Below are positions 8,052 through 16,434 of a stretch of 64,000 nucleotides of DNA, in pieces; the first letter of the stretch is position 1, and each line of letters starts with the position of its first letter. The stretch comes from Opitutaceae bacterium (lineage in GTDB: Bacteria > Verrucomicrobiota > Verrucomicrobiia > Opitutales > Opitutaceae): assembly GCA_028284235.1 (NCBI GenBank), contig JANQSC010000075.1:62001-126000 (forward strand), given 5' to 3'. Below the pieces are notes generated by a model. That model saw nothing but the letters and a program-made list of their open reading frames with translations, made no database searches and was not told where the DNA came from. The translations under genes and the position numbers were made by a program.

Positions 8052-8639
8052 ATGGACAAGAACTTCACCCGCTTCGCCTTCACCCCTTCTGTCAAAACCG
8101 CTCAAGAGCAGTTTGGGTCTCGTCAATCGTACCAAAGAATGGAGAACAGCGGCGATCGTTTCATCCTGACCGAGCAAGAAAAGCAATTCATTCGAACTCG
8201 GGTGGACTTCTTCCTCTCTACGGTTGGCGAAAACGGCTGGCCCTACGTCCAGCATCGAGGAGGTCCGCGCGGATTTCTCAAAGTCCTCTCCGACGACACC
8301 CTTGGATTCGCTGACTTCAAAGGAAACCGGCAGTACATTAGCGTTGGCAACACGCAAGCCAACGGGAAAGCCTTCCTATTTCTCATCGACTACCCGACTC
8401 AGCAGCGGGTGAAGATTTGGGCGGAGTCGACCTTTCACGCAATGGAAGACGCCGGAGATCTTGTCGCGCAGATCGTTCCCGAAGGAGTGGAAAATCAAGT
8501 CACCGGCATATTCACATTTAAAATACAAGCCTACGACTGGAATTGCCCAAAGTACATCACCCAGCGATACACCGCCGAAGAGTTCGCCCAATTCGTCACA
8601 CCCGAAGACCTGAAACGTATCCAGTCGCGAACACGCTAA
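8052..8639 (+). CDS. Pyridoxamine 5'-phosphate oxidase-like FMN-binding protein
   Basis: A 195-residue protein of the split-barrel flavin-binding fold. The segment FLSTVGENGWPYVQHRGGPRGFLKVL and the following GFADFKGNRQYISVGN are typical of general PNPOx-like proteins, which bind FMN or F420 and reduce small molecules. The C-terminal YDWNCPKYITQRYT is the conserved tail of this group. It is probably a cytoplasmic reductase in a TetR-controlled detoxification unit. Whether it makes pyridoxal phosphate is doubtful, since the biosynthetic PdxH has a different C-terminus. The start follows the small peptide gene by 12 bp. Confidence 0.83.
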   Translation: MDKNFTRFAFTPSVKTAQEQFGSRQSYQRMENSGDRFILTEQEKQFIRTRVDFFLSTVGENGWPYVQHRGGPRGFLKVLSDDTLGFADFKGNRQYISVGNTQANGKAFLFLIDYPTQQRVKIWAESTFHAMEDAGDLVAQIVPEGVENQVTGIFTFKIQAYDWNCPKYITQRYTAEEFAQFVTPEDLKRIQSRTR

Positions 8640-8672
8640 CTATCAAACTGCACTATGCATCCATCCAATAGT

Positions 8673-8822
8673 TTTAAACAGGATGCGTTCGCCCTCACTG
8701 AGGGCTCACTCGCTTGATCTCCCGCCTCGCGGGAGAACTTGATAAGGTGAATCCGGTATAGTATCAAGTTGGCTCGCCAGAGCCATCAAGTAGTCCCGCC
8801 GAGCGGGACGTATCCTGTTAAA
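8673..8822. repeat. Family B hairpin repeats as an inverted pair
   Basis: The forward copy (8673-8743) begins TTTAAACAGGATGCGTTCGCC, in two overlapping words, passes a GCCCTCA/TGAGGGC hairpin, the linker TCACTCGCTTGATC and the stem TCCCGC-CTC-GCGGGA, and ends AACTTGAT. A partial reverse copy (8763-8822) runs from ATCAAGTT, through GGCTC/GAGCC and GTCCCGC/GCGGGAC hairpins, to ATCCTGTTAAA. The outer ends are inverted repeats. No coding frame. Confidence 0.72.
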
Positions 8823-8837
8823 AACAACGACCCAGCC

Positions 8838-9034
8838 GATCCTGTTGCCGCAACGCGGCATCCTGTTCCTGCCCAGCAGGATTTGATTCCGCTTGCGGAA
8901 TCACTGTCTAAATGATCGAACAAACATAGATGCAACAGTGATCTCTTCGAGATCGAATTCCGTCCCGTCTTCAACGGGTCGGAAACCACCGACTACGTCG
9001 GGGTCTCTGACAGGATCGCTGCGCGAGCAGGATC
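8838..9034 (+). repeat. Mosaic hairpin repeat, family A, copy 2
   Basis: The same order of hairpins as at 3687-3847, between GATCCTG and CAGGATC. The TTCCG/CGGAA stem is expanded here with an inner CCCGT/ACGGG, and an extra module CCACCGACTACGTCGGGGTCT is inserted near 8987-9007. The same extra module appears near 26268-26291 and, reversed, near 31049-31077. Confidence 0.75.
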
Positions 9035-9105
9035 TTGAAAGAGATCTTTCAAACTTTGTCTTGCCACGTCAAAGATTCGAACAAAGTCGAAAACAAAACG
9101 GAATC

Positions 9106-9178
9106 GGTCCTAGTGCCGCGTAGCGGCATCCTGTTCCTGCGCAGCAGGATTTGATTCCGCTTGCGGAATCACTGTTCA
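9106..9178 (+). repeat. Family A hairpin repeat, partial copy 3
   Basis: Only the left half is present: GCCGC-GTA-GCGGC, CATCCTGTT, CCTGC/GCAGG, TTTGATTCCGC/GCGGAATC and ACTGTT. It abuts the 3' end of the SASA esterase gene. Between it and copy 2 (9035-9105) lies a TGAAAGA/TCTTTCA palindrome and a CTTTG/CAAAG pair, but no gene. Confidence 0.65.
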
Positions 9179-9183
9179 AAATC

Positions 9184-9984
9184 CTATCGCCCCAATTCCA
9201 AATACGCTTCCGCGTACCGTCGCCCAAACTCTTTCAGCGACTCCGAATTGAAGTGCGTGTTGTCCCGTCTCGCCCGCAATCCGTCGGAATTCACGAACAC
9301 CGCATTCGGTACCGAATCCGCGACCGCCATATGAGCGAAATTCACCACCAAACGCGACTGATTCCAGGGATTGGCTGGAAACTGCCCGAGCTGCCCAATC
9401 AGAAACGGCAGCTCCGGAGCGTTCAGATCCTTCCGAAACCGAGCAATCAGCTCTTTCAGGTTATCCTCGTAAACCGACGCCCGCTCCGGGCGACTGTCCG
9501 ACTCGCCTTGATGCCAGAGAATCCCCTTCAAAACGCCGTCGGCCATCGCTCGACGCGTTCGAGCCAAGGCCTCGTCGTAGGGATGCCCATCCGTTTGATC
9601 GTGGTAGCCACCCGGCGTCCAGCTCTCAAGCGGAGAGCCTCCATGAGCGGCGGGTATCAATCCGATCACTACGCCCTCGTCCGCCTCCGCAAGCGTAACG
9701 GCAAAGGATTTGCCAAGCCCTACGCCCGCCGATTTCTTGTCGAAGTGAATCGGAGCGACCGCCGGAACCCATTTTCCCTCTTTGTTCAACGCCAACACCC
9801 GCGGATGAGGCACGCGGTCCGCGTCGCGAATGATCCCGCGACCGGCCATATTCGATTGGCCGGCGAGCACGAACAAGTGAAATTTCTCCTTCGCCGGCAG
9901 CGTCACCCTTTGTTCCTCCGCCTTCATCAAAGGCAAGCAGGCGAATACGACCGCCCAAACCCGTAGCGTAATTCTTCCTCTCAT
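9184..9984 (-). CDS. Secreted SASA-domain carbohydrate acetylesterase (CE6-like)
   Basis: 266 residues from the ATG at 9984, which overlaps the TGA of the upstream gene (ATGA), so translation is probably coupled. After a signal peptide (to about 22), GQSNMAG (Ser44) is the SGNH-type nucleophile block. HQGESD at 158-163 and D241/H244 complete the site, matching the sialate O-acetylesterase/acetylxylan esterase fold (PF03629). It would remove O-acetyl groups from polysaccharide outside the cytoplasm, in keeping with the esterase and sulfatases nearby. Length is normal for the family. Confidence 0.85.
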   Translation of the reverse strand: MRGRITLRVWAVVFACLPLMKAEEQRVTLPAKEKFHLFVLAGQSNMAGRGIIRDADRVPHPRVLALNKEGKWVPAVAPIHFDKKSAGVGLGKSFAVTLAEADEGVVIGLIPAAHGGSPLESWTPGGYHDQTDGHPYDEALARTRRAMADGVLKGILWHQGESDSRPERASVYEDNLKELIARFRKDLNAPELPFLIGQLGQFPANPWNQSRLVVNFAHMAVADSVPNAVFVNSDGLRARRDNTHFNSESLKEFGRRYAEAYLELGR

Positions 9985-10319
9985 ACTTCCAACGCCTCGC
10001 TTTCCTCGACCGCCTGATTCCATTCCTCAATCGCGTATCCATCAACCGCTACAAACTGCGCGCTCCCTCCGCCTTCGCGGAATCGCTTCGTGTCTTTATA
10101 CTCGTCGGAATAATAAAATTCCCGAGCCGCATCCATCGACGGAAACTCAATCACCACCAAACGCAGAGTCTCCTCCTCCCCCTCGAGCGTTTCCGTCTCG
10201 CCGCCGCGCGCAATGAAGCGCCCGCCGAATCGGTTCACCACTCGCGGCGTGTGCCGCATATACTCCCGATAAGCTTCGGGATCGTGAATATCCACTCGAA
10301 CAACAATGTAAGCCGACAT
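9981..10319 (-). CDS. DUF1330 family protein
   Basis: 112 residues. I chose the ATG at 10319 because MSAYIVVRVDIHDPEAYREYM is the normal start of DUF1330 proteins; the upstream ATG at 10370 adds an unrelated leader. The dimeric ferredoxin-like barrel motif continues with GGRFIARGGETETLEG and VVIEFPSMDAAREFYYSDEY. The biochemical role of the family is unclear; members resemble small monooxygenase-type barrels. It overlaps the esterase start by 4 bp, forming a two-gene unit. Confidence 0.85.
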   Translation of the reverse strand: MSAYIVVRVDIHDPEAYREYMRHTPRVVNRFGGRFIARGGETETLEGEEETLRLVVIEFPSMDAAREFYYSDEYKDTKRFREGGGSAQFVAVDGYAIEEWNQAVEESEALEV

Positions 10320-10375
10320 GCCAAGAGCTTCGCTCAATCTCGCGTCTAGATCAATCGCGATCTGACTCAAAATCC

Positions 10376-10435
10376 AAACCCGCCGAGACGTCGGGTTTCA
10401 CCCTTCTCGGACTAAGTCAAAGGTGGAACGCGACA
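10376..10435. repeat. Inverted intergenic element, family C
   Basis: A hairpin AAACCCG/CGGGTTT (10376-10398) is followed by TTCACCCTT and then AAAGGTGGAACGCGAC (about 10420-10435). That last word, reversed, also appears at 18320-18335 (GTCGCGTTCCACCCTT). The element lies between two minus-strand genes. Confidence 0.5.
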
Positions 10436-10526
10436 GCTTGCCTCGGCGAAGTCTCGCTACGAGAGACGAAGACGGGTCCCGGCGCGTTTGCTCGGAATTG
10501 AGAAAGTCAATGGATGCAAAACGTTC

Positions 10527-13256
10527 CTATCGAGTCAGATAAGCGAGCAGATCCGCCATTTCCGCTACGCTCACCGTTTGCTCTAGCCCCTCAGGCATTA
10601 GCGAGCGACCCAGGCCTTCCATTCGAACGACCTCCGTTCGCGGAAACACTTCCCTCACTCCGCCAGGCAATCCCAGCGAAACGCTCCGATTGTCCTCCGA
10701 ATCGATCAAGCCCACATGAATTCGGCCATCGTTCATCATGAACTGAAACGCCTGGTACTGCGGCGCCACCTCGCGATTCGGATCGAGAATATTTGCCAGC
10801 AAAGACGCTTTCCCCGCAGTCGCGAAGCTCGCCACCGGCGGACCAAAGGCAATACCACGCCCGTCGAGCGACTGGTGACAACTCATGCACGCCCGCTCGT
10901 AAACCACTTCCCCTTTCGCCGCGTCCCCCGCCAAGGACAGTGCCCGTTCGTACCGGGCAACTACATCCAACCGCGATTCCACCCGCGGCAATACCGCCAC
11001 CGCCCGAGCAGCCACTCCGGCATCGCCATGCCGGCGCAGCCTATCCAAAACGTCGGCTGGCACCCATTCCACACGGACACTCCCCGCTCCAATCGCGTCG
11101 AGCAAAGCCAAAGCCCCCGCGCGTTCGGATACGATTCGATTGATCGATACTCGCCGCGCCTCCGCCGAAAACCCGTCTAATCGATCCAACAGGAGAATCG
11201 GATTCGCCACGCGAGCCGTCGCTTCCACGATCAGCGCGTCCGACGCCGAATCGCGTTCGACTATTGCCTCGAATTGACGCGCGCCCAGACCGCCCGCCTC
11301 CTCACCCAAGAAACGGATCCCGGCGAGCCGCTTCTCTAGACGCTCTTCAGGATCTCCAATCACAGCGGCCACGTCCTCTTCCAGGCCTGAAAAATCGACT
11401 CCGGATTTCGCGCTCTCCCAATCCAGCCCCGCAGAAACGGCTCCTTCTCTTAGAGCGCTCAATTGATCCGCCACTTTTACAGAAAAAGACGAGGCAGCGA
11501 GCCGCTGAGCCACTTCGCCGATCAAGCCGCGGTCACCCGTGCGCCCAGACACCTTTGCGAGTTCAGTCGAAAAGCGAACGGAATCCGCAACGCCCGGATG
11601 TATCCAGGCATTCGTTACATCGCCAACGGTACGAAGCGAATTCAAAATCATCGCCTCGAGCCACACATCCCCCGCCCAGTCCTCGAAACGCGGCATCAGC
11701 GAGGTCGAGCTCTTTAGCCGAGACGGAAACGGATCGGGAACGGGCTTCGGCCCGACCGGGATTCCCCGCTCGAACAGCAACCGGCGAGCCGTTGTCACTT
11801 GCCAGTCGCCACCCGTTCCCTTCGCGATTTTCAACAACTCCGCATTTGACGCCCCCGACAACGCAGGAACGGAAGAGCGCTCGAATCCGACCGGCTCAAT
11901 TCGGTAGATTCTCCCCCGATCGTTGCCGCTATTCAAATCGAGATGCATCTTGATTCCCGGCGGCAACGACCACGGATGCTCGATCGTTTCGCGATACATA
12001 TCGCAAATATAAAGACAACCGTCGGGCCCAGTCGCGAAGCTCACCGGCCGAAACCAATTGTCCCGACTCCGCAGGAACTCGGTTTCCCGTTCGTCGTCAG
12101 GTCGAACCGCAATCGGCTGGACGGACCCCTCCCTCTCGACCACGCGTTTGCGATGCACGAGATTGCTTCCGACATCGCCAATAAACAAATTGTCCCAAAA
12201 ATCCGATCCGTATTCACCTCCCCAATATGCGTGAATACCACTGGCAGAAGTAAAATAACCGGAAACGCGACCGCCGCCCTCGATCATTCCTTTCACCACG
12301 CCGGAAACGCGCCAGCGCGTGCGCACGATCCGCCAAGGCTCGTCCGGACTGATCCGATAAACCGGAGCGGCTCCGCCATCTTCGGGAATATCGACCAAGG
12401 AACGCGGCATCGAATAATAGGGACTCGGGTCGATGTGGCGACGCTCGTAAGCCACCCAGATCGCGTGTTGCGAATTGGCGGATACAAAGCGTCGACCCCG
12501 CGAGTCAAAGGTCATGCCAAACTGGGCCGTTCCATTCTCCGTCCGGAAATCGAGCGAATCTGGATCGAAGGAGAAATCCTTCCTCCGCAATGAGATCACG
12601 GACGCGTCGACCGGTGTCGATACCCTACCGCCACTCGCGGCTCCGGCTCCCCAAATCCGATTGTCCGGTCCCCAGTGAAAACTGTTGAACAAGGCTTGCA
12701 TGTTGAGTCGACCACTCTCCGGTCCGAATCCAGTGAATACGAGCCGCTCCTCGTCGCTGACGCCGTCGCCATCGTTATCTCGAAAGTAAAACAAATCAGG
12801 AGTCGCTCCTACGAACACGCCTCCATCGTAGCAGACGAGAGCGGTTGGCCACCGCAAACCGTCTTTGAAAATCGAAGACGTCTCGAAAACGCCGTCGCCA
12901 TCCGTGTCCCGCAAATAGCGGATACGCCCCAAACGGTCGTCCCGCCGCTCCGAGTAGCCTCGCATCTCGATCACGTACATACCGCCATCCGCGTCGAAGA
13001 CAATGGCGATGGGATCCACGACATCCGGCTCGCTCGCCGCCAGAACAACCTTGAATCCCGGCTTGATCTCGAAGGCCCGCATGGCGTCCTCGACCTCCAG
13101 CGGTTGCGTCCGCGGCATTTGAGCCGCGTCGATCTGCGGCTCCTCCACCTGGCACAGCGATGAAACCGATAGAATCAAGAAACTCAATACGGCGCTACAG
13201 AGTCGCGAACCTATAGAATTAGGCTGGCCAACCCCTTTCCATTTTCCGACTATCAC
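10527..13256 (-). CDS. Secreted beta-propeller/cytochrome c protein (PVC-type, TIGR02604/TIGR02603-like)
   Basis: About 909 residues. The open frame extends to 13337, but that part overlaps the divergent gene; the GTG at 13256 gives a signal peptide ending near SLCQ. Residues about 60-480 form a membrane-bound-dehydrogenase-type propeller (GFKVVLAASEPDVVDPIAIVFD, in parts; RDTDGDGVFE; WGPDNRIWG). A helical middle region follows. A single heme site, C790-M-S-C-H, lies in a C-terminal cytochrome c domain with GIAFGPPVASF. This architecture is abundant in Planctomycetes and Verrucomicrobia and is thought to couple periplasmic oxidation of sugars or alcohols to a cytochrome chain; the substrate is unknown. 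It starts 6 bp from the divergent propeller gene. Confidence 0.85.
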   Translation of the reverse strand: MIVGKWKGVGQPNSIGSRLCSAVLSFLILSVSSLCQVEEPQIDAAQMPRTQPLEVEDAMRAFEIKPGFKVVLAASEPDVVDPIAIVFDADGGMYVIEMRGYSERRDDRLGRIRYLRDTDGDGVFETSSIFKDGLRWPTALVCYDGGVFVGATPDLFYFRDNDGDGVSDEERLVFTGFGPESGRLNMQALFNSFHWGPDNRIWGAGAASGGRVSTPVDASVISLRRKDFSFDPDSLDFRTENGTAQFGMTFDSRGRRFVSANSQHAIWVAYERRHIDPSPYYSMPRSLVDIPEDGGAAPVYRISPDEPWRIVRTRWRVSGVVKGMIEGGGRVSGYFTSASGIHAYWGGEYGSDFWDNLFIGDVGSNLVHRKRVVEREGSVQPIAVRPDDERETEFLRSRDNWFRPVSFATGPDGCLYICDMYRETIEHPWSLPPGIKMHLDLNSGNDRGRIYRIEPVGFERSSVPALSGASNAELLKIAKGTGGDWQVTTARRLLFERGIPVGPKPVPDPFPSRLKSSTSLMPRFEDWAGDVWLEAMILNSLRTVGDVTNAWIHPGVADSVRFSTELAKVSGRTGDRGLIGEVAQRLAASSFSVKVADQLSALREGAVSAGLDWESAKSGVDFSGLEEDVAAVIGDPEERLEKRLAGIRFLGEEAGGLGARQFEAIVERDSASDALIVEATARVANPILLLDRLDGFSAEARRVSINRIVSERAGALALLDAIGAGSVRVEWVPADVLDRLRRHGDAGVAARAVAVLPRVESRLDVVARYERALSLAGDAAKGEVVYERACMSCHQSLDGRGIAFGPPVASFATAGKASLLANILDPNREVAPQYQAFQFMMNDGRIHVGLIDSEDNRSVSLGLPGGVREVFPRTEVVRMEGLGRSLMPEGLEQTVSVAEMADLLAYLTR

Positions 13257-13262
13257 GCAGTT

Positions 13263-15374
13263 ATGTTGATGGTTCGAAGACAATTTGCAATCACTGCAGC
13301 AAGCTTCGCGCTCCTGACCTCTATCGCCCCCGCCCAAGAGAGCGATTCACATGGATCCTACCAGCTCGACGAAGAAAACACTCTTCTCGTCACGCGTGGC
13401 GTCGTTGTTCGGGAAACGCCTTCAGCCGTCGAAGGCGAGCAACCGCTCCTCGCCATTGGATCCGCCAAGGGCATCCACCACCTTTACGACCCGAACAGCA
13501 TTTCCGCGCAAGCGATTTGGACCGGAGCATTTGGCCAATTGGACACCGACGGCGATTTCACCTACGACGACGCCAAGCTGAGGCAGTTTCATCTGCGCCA
13601 GCGCCCCTGGTCCTTTGGCGAGTCCCCACGCCGCGTTCTCGACTACACATGGCATGGCTATGAGATTCGCGACGGAGCCGTTTACTTTCACTACCGCGTC
13701 GCCGACCCCAAAACCTCGATACATTGGGACATCGAAGAACACTTGGAAATCGTTTCCGAGTCTCAGCAGAAACTGCATTTCACTATCGCCGCCAGTGAAT
13801 TGTCCGACGAGTACCTCAACTATTGGGTCAAGCAAACCCACTTTCGGCGTCTCTCCACAAACGGGCAGCAAAACCAACGCAACCTGCTCAAAAACCTCCA
13901 TCCCAATCAGGAGGAATTCACTATCTCTTTCTACCGGCGCAAAGAGACGCCCACCTTTCCTCATGGGTACTCGGTAGCGACTATTCCAATACCCGAGCAA
14001 AACCTGCCTATCCGATTCGAACCCACCGATATCGATTTCGACTCCAACGGAACCGTCTTCGTTTCCACACGCACTGGCGCCGTTTGGAAACTGAAGGACG
14101 GCCATTGGTCGCTCTTCGCGGAAGGGCTGCACGAGGTGATCGGCGTTCGGGTCGACCCGCAGGACCGAGGCGTGTACGTCATGCAAAAACCGGAGCTCAC
14201 CCTCCTCCAGGACACGGATGGTGACGGGTCCGCCGATTTGTATTCAACCATCGAGGACCGATTTCGCTTCACCGGCCACTACCACGAGTTCGCCTACGGA
14301 CCCCGCATCAACTCCAAAGGGGATCTGTTCTTTTCGACGGGACTCAGCTCCGGCACGAATTTCTTCGCCAATCCCGACGGCTACCCCCACCAAATGGGTT
14401 CCGCCCTCGGCTATCGAGGCTGGGTCATGAAACGCAGCCTCGACGGAACCCTCACGCCCTTCGCATCCGGACTCCGCTCACCCGCCGGCATCGGCATGAA
14501 CGCCCAAGACGAGCTCTTTGTCACCGACAATCAAGGCGACTGGATCGCCTCCTCCTACCTCGGTCACGTCGAAGAAGGCGATTTTCTCGGTCATCCCGCG
14601 TCGTTTTGGGATCGCCCCGAATACGGCATCACCCCCGCGCTCCTCGACTACCAGACAGTCGGCAGAAAACCGGACAGCGTGCCGCCGCTCGACCCCGACA
14701 CCTATCGTCGGGCCCGTAAACGCCCCGCCGCCTGGCTCGCCCATGGTGACCTGACCAATGCCCCGGGGTCCCCGTCGTTCGCCCCAAAAAACGGTTTCGG
14801 CCCCTTCGCCGGCCAAGCCTTCATCGCGGACATCTCTCATCGAACCATCGTTCGAGTCGCCTTGGAGAAAATCAACGGCGCCTACCAAGGAGCGGTCTTT
14901 CCTTTCATACGACCGCTCTCCAGTTCCTCCTACTCGTCCGCCTTCGACTCCCAAGGTCGCCTTTGGATAGGCTCCGTCGGGCGCGGCTGGACCCCCGGCG
15001 AGCCCGCCATCGAGATCATCTCCTACGACGGTTCCAAAATCCCGTTCGAAATTCATCGGATCGCCCTCGCAAAAGACGGGTTCGACCTTCACTTCACCCA
15101 ACCAATCAAGGCCAGCACGATCCCGGTGGAAGACATATTTGTAGGGGAATATCAATACGAGTACTGGGACGGATACGGGTCCGAACCCATTAACGAGCGC
15201 GTCGTACCTGTTACGCAAACCGCGGTGTCGAAGGACCGCAAAACGCTCTCAATCAAACTGCCTTCAAAAGCCGATTTCATCTACAATGTCGAGCTGCCCG
15301 AACTCGAATCCGCCAGTGGACTTGTACTGGAAAACAACTTCGGTATCTACACTCTCAACCAGCTTCTGCCGTGA
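13263..15374 (+). CDS. Secreted beta-propeller protein with DUF6797-like N-terminal domain
   Basis: 703 residues, with a signal peptide to about residue 25 (APAQ). Residues about 40-230 (VVVRETPSAVEG, IWTGAFGQLDTDGDF, RVLDYTWHGYEI) are related by eye to the N-terminal domain of the next gene and resemble DUF6797. Residues about 250-600 form a propeller of the NHL/sorbosone-dehydrogenase type (PTDIDFDSNGTVFVSTRTG, GLRSPAGIGMNAQDELFVTDNQGDW). The C-terminal 100 residues are a beta domain. No heme motif is present; the next gene encodes one, and the two overlap by 4 bp. Together they look like a split version of the propeller-cytochrome fusion encoded divergently. Confidence 0.8.
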   Translation: MLMVRRQFAITAASFALLTSIAPAQESDSHGSYQLDEENTLLVTRGVVVRETPSAVEGEQPLLAIGSAKGIHHLYDPNSISAQAIWTGAFGQLDTDGDFTYDDAKLRQFHLRQRPWSFGESPRRVLDYTWHGYEIRDGAVYFHYRVADPKTSIHWDIEEHLEIVSESQQKLHFTIAASELSDEYLNYWVKQTHFRRLSTNGQQNQRNLLKNLHPNQEEFTISFYRRKETPTFPHGYSVATIPIPEQNLPIRFEPTDIDFDSNGTVFVSTRTGAVWKLKDGHWSLFAEGLHEVIGVRVDPQDRGVYVMQKPELTLLQDTDGDGSADLYSTIEDRFRFTGHYHEFAYGPRINSKGDLFFSTGLSSGTNFFANPDGYPHQMGSALGYRGWVMKRSLDGTLTPFASGLRSPAGIGMNAQDELFVTDNQGDWIASSYLGHVEEGDFLGHPASFWDRPEYGITPALLDYQTVGRKPDSVPPLDPDTYRRARKRPAAWLAHGDLTNAPGSPSFAPKNGFGPFAGQAFIADISHRTIVRVALEKINGAYQGAVFPFIRPLSSSSYSSAFDSQGRLWIGSVGRGWTPGEPAIEIISYDGSKIPFEIHRIALAKDGFDLHFTQPIKASTIPVEDIFVGEYQYEYWDGYGSEPINERVVPVTQTAVSKDRKTLSIKLPSKADFIYNVELPELESASGLVLENNFGIYTLNQLLP

Positions 15375-16324
15375 ATTGCCTTCGCTCCCTCCTACTTGTA
15401 TCACTGGCAATCGCCCCCCATGCCCCTGCTGCGGTTACCGATATTCCCGTCACCGACCACGTCGTCGTTCAGCGTTGTGTCATCGACGGCCCCTCCGCCC
15501 GAATGATCGCAGTCGGTTTTCCCGGAGGATTCAACTACGCCTTCGACGCCCAAAACTGCGCTCCCGTCTACACCTGGTCCGGCGGATTCGTCGACTTTTC
15601 CGGCGAAACTCTCGCTCGCGGCGGACGCAAATGCGCCATCCTTGGAACCAAACAACCGCTCGGCACCGCCATCAATCCACTGCGTCGCGGATCGCCCGAC
15701 GTCCTTCCCCAATCGCTTGTATTCAAGGGCTACCGACGCGAGTCTGGGACGAAAGAACCCACCTTTCTCTTCGAAATCGATGGATATCCAGTGGAACAGG
15801 CGATCAAGTCGACCGACGCCAATACGGTTCAGCTCAATCTGTATTTTCCAATTGGAGACACGCAAACACGCTACTATCACATCGATGCGAGCCAACACGA
15901 GCGCGTCGCCTTGAGCGACGGCCTCCGTTGGGCCACTCCCGGCGTAGTCGCCATCCCCGGGCGACTGGAATCCGCTACGCTCACCATCCGTCTCAAGCCG
16001 GCCGAAACCCCCTTCGCTCGCAAGCAAGAAAAACTGACCGGGCAGAAGATCTACCAGTACTATTGCAAAGCCTGCCACTCGGACGACGGCACCAAATTGA
16101 TCGGCCCTTCCTTCAAAGACTTGTGGGGCAGCCAACGGGAAATCACCCGAAATGGAGAGACCCATACCGTATTCGCTGACGCCGACTACATCCGCGAATC
16201 GGTCGCCAATCCGCAAGCATCCGTCGTCAAAGGCTACGAAGCCGTCCCCATGCCCAGCTTCGCTACCATCCTCTCCGAAGACGATATCGAGACATTGGTC
16301 GAGTACTTTCGAGACGGGCCCTAG
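15371..16324 (+). CDS. Secreted cytochrome c with DUF6797-like N-terminal domain
   Basis: 317 residues, GTG start overlapping the previous stop (GTGA), which indicates translational coupling. Signal peptide to about residue 20. Residues 25-210 (VVVQRCVIDGPSARMIAVG, FDAQNCAPVYTWSGGF) share their layout with the N-terminal domain of the upstream protein. The C-terminal domain has one heme c site, C232-K-A-C-H236, and a probable Met ligand in VPMPSF (M294). It is probably the electron acceptor of the upstream propeller protein in the periplasm. No homologous operon is recalled with certainty. Confidence 0.83.
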   Translation: MNCLRSLLLVSLAIAPHAPAAVTDIPVTDHVVVQRCVIDGPSARMIAVGFPGGFNYAFDAQNCAPVYTWSGGFVDFSGETLARGGRKCAILGTKQPLGTAINPLRRGSPDVLPQSLVFKGYRRESGTKEPTFLFEIDGYPVEQAIKSTDANTVQLNLYFPIGDTQTRYYHIDASQHERVALSDGLRWATPGVVAIPGRLESATLTIRLKPAETPFARKQEKLTGQKIYQYYCKACHSDDGTKLIGPSFKDLWGSQREITRNGETHTVFADADYIRESVANPQASVVKGYEAVPMPSFATILSEDDIETLVEYFRDGP

Positions 16325-16337
16325 TCGCTATCCTTGT

Positions 16338-16401
16338 CCGCTCGGAGATCGGACGCTACCCACCCTATCCAAGCAGGAGGTAGCGGCCGATCTCCGAGCG
16401 G
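16338..16401. terminator. Long inverted repeat between convergent genes
   Basis: CCGCTCGGAGATCGG (16338-16352) and its exact complement (16387-16401), with an inner CGCTACC/GGTAGCG pair at 16354-16360 and 16379-16385. It lies between the cytochrome c gene (+) and the sulfatase gene (-). There is no T-tract, so a bidirectional terminator role is inferred from position. Confidence 0.6.
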
Positions 16402-16434
16402 CCATCACAGAGCTTCCTATCTCGGAACTCGAAA

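Noticed and set aside
8673..9178. Possible CRISPR array or other regular repeat array
   Set aside because: Repeats are hairpins with irregular spacing, some inverted, with no unique spacers of constant size and no cas gene.
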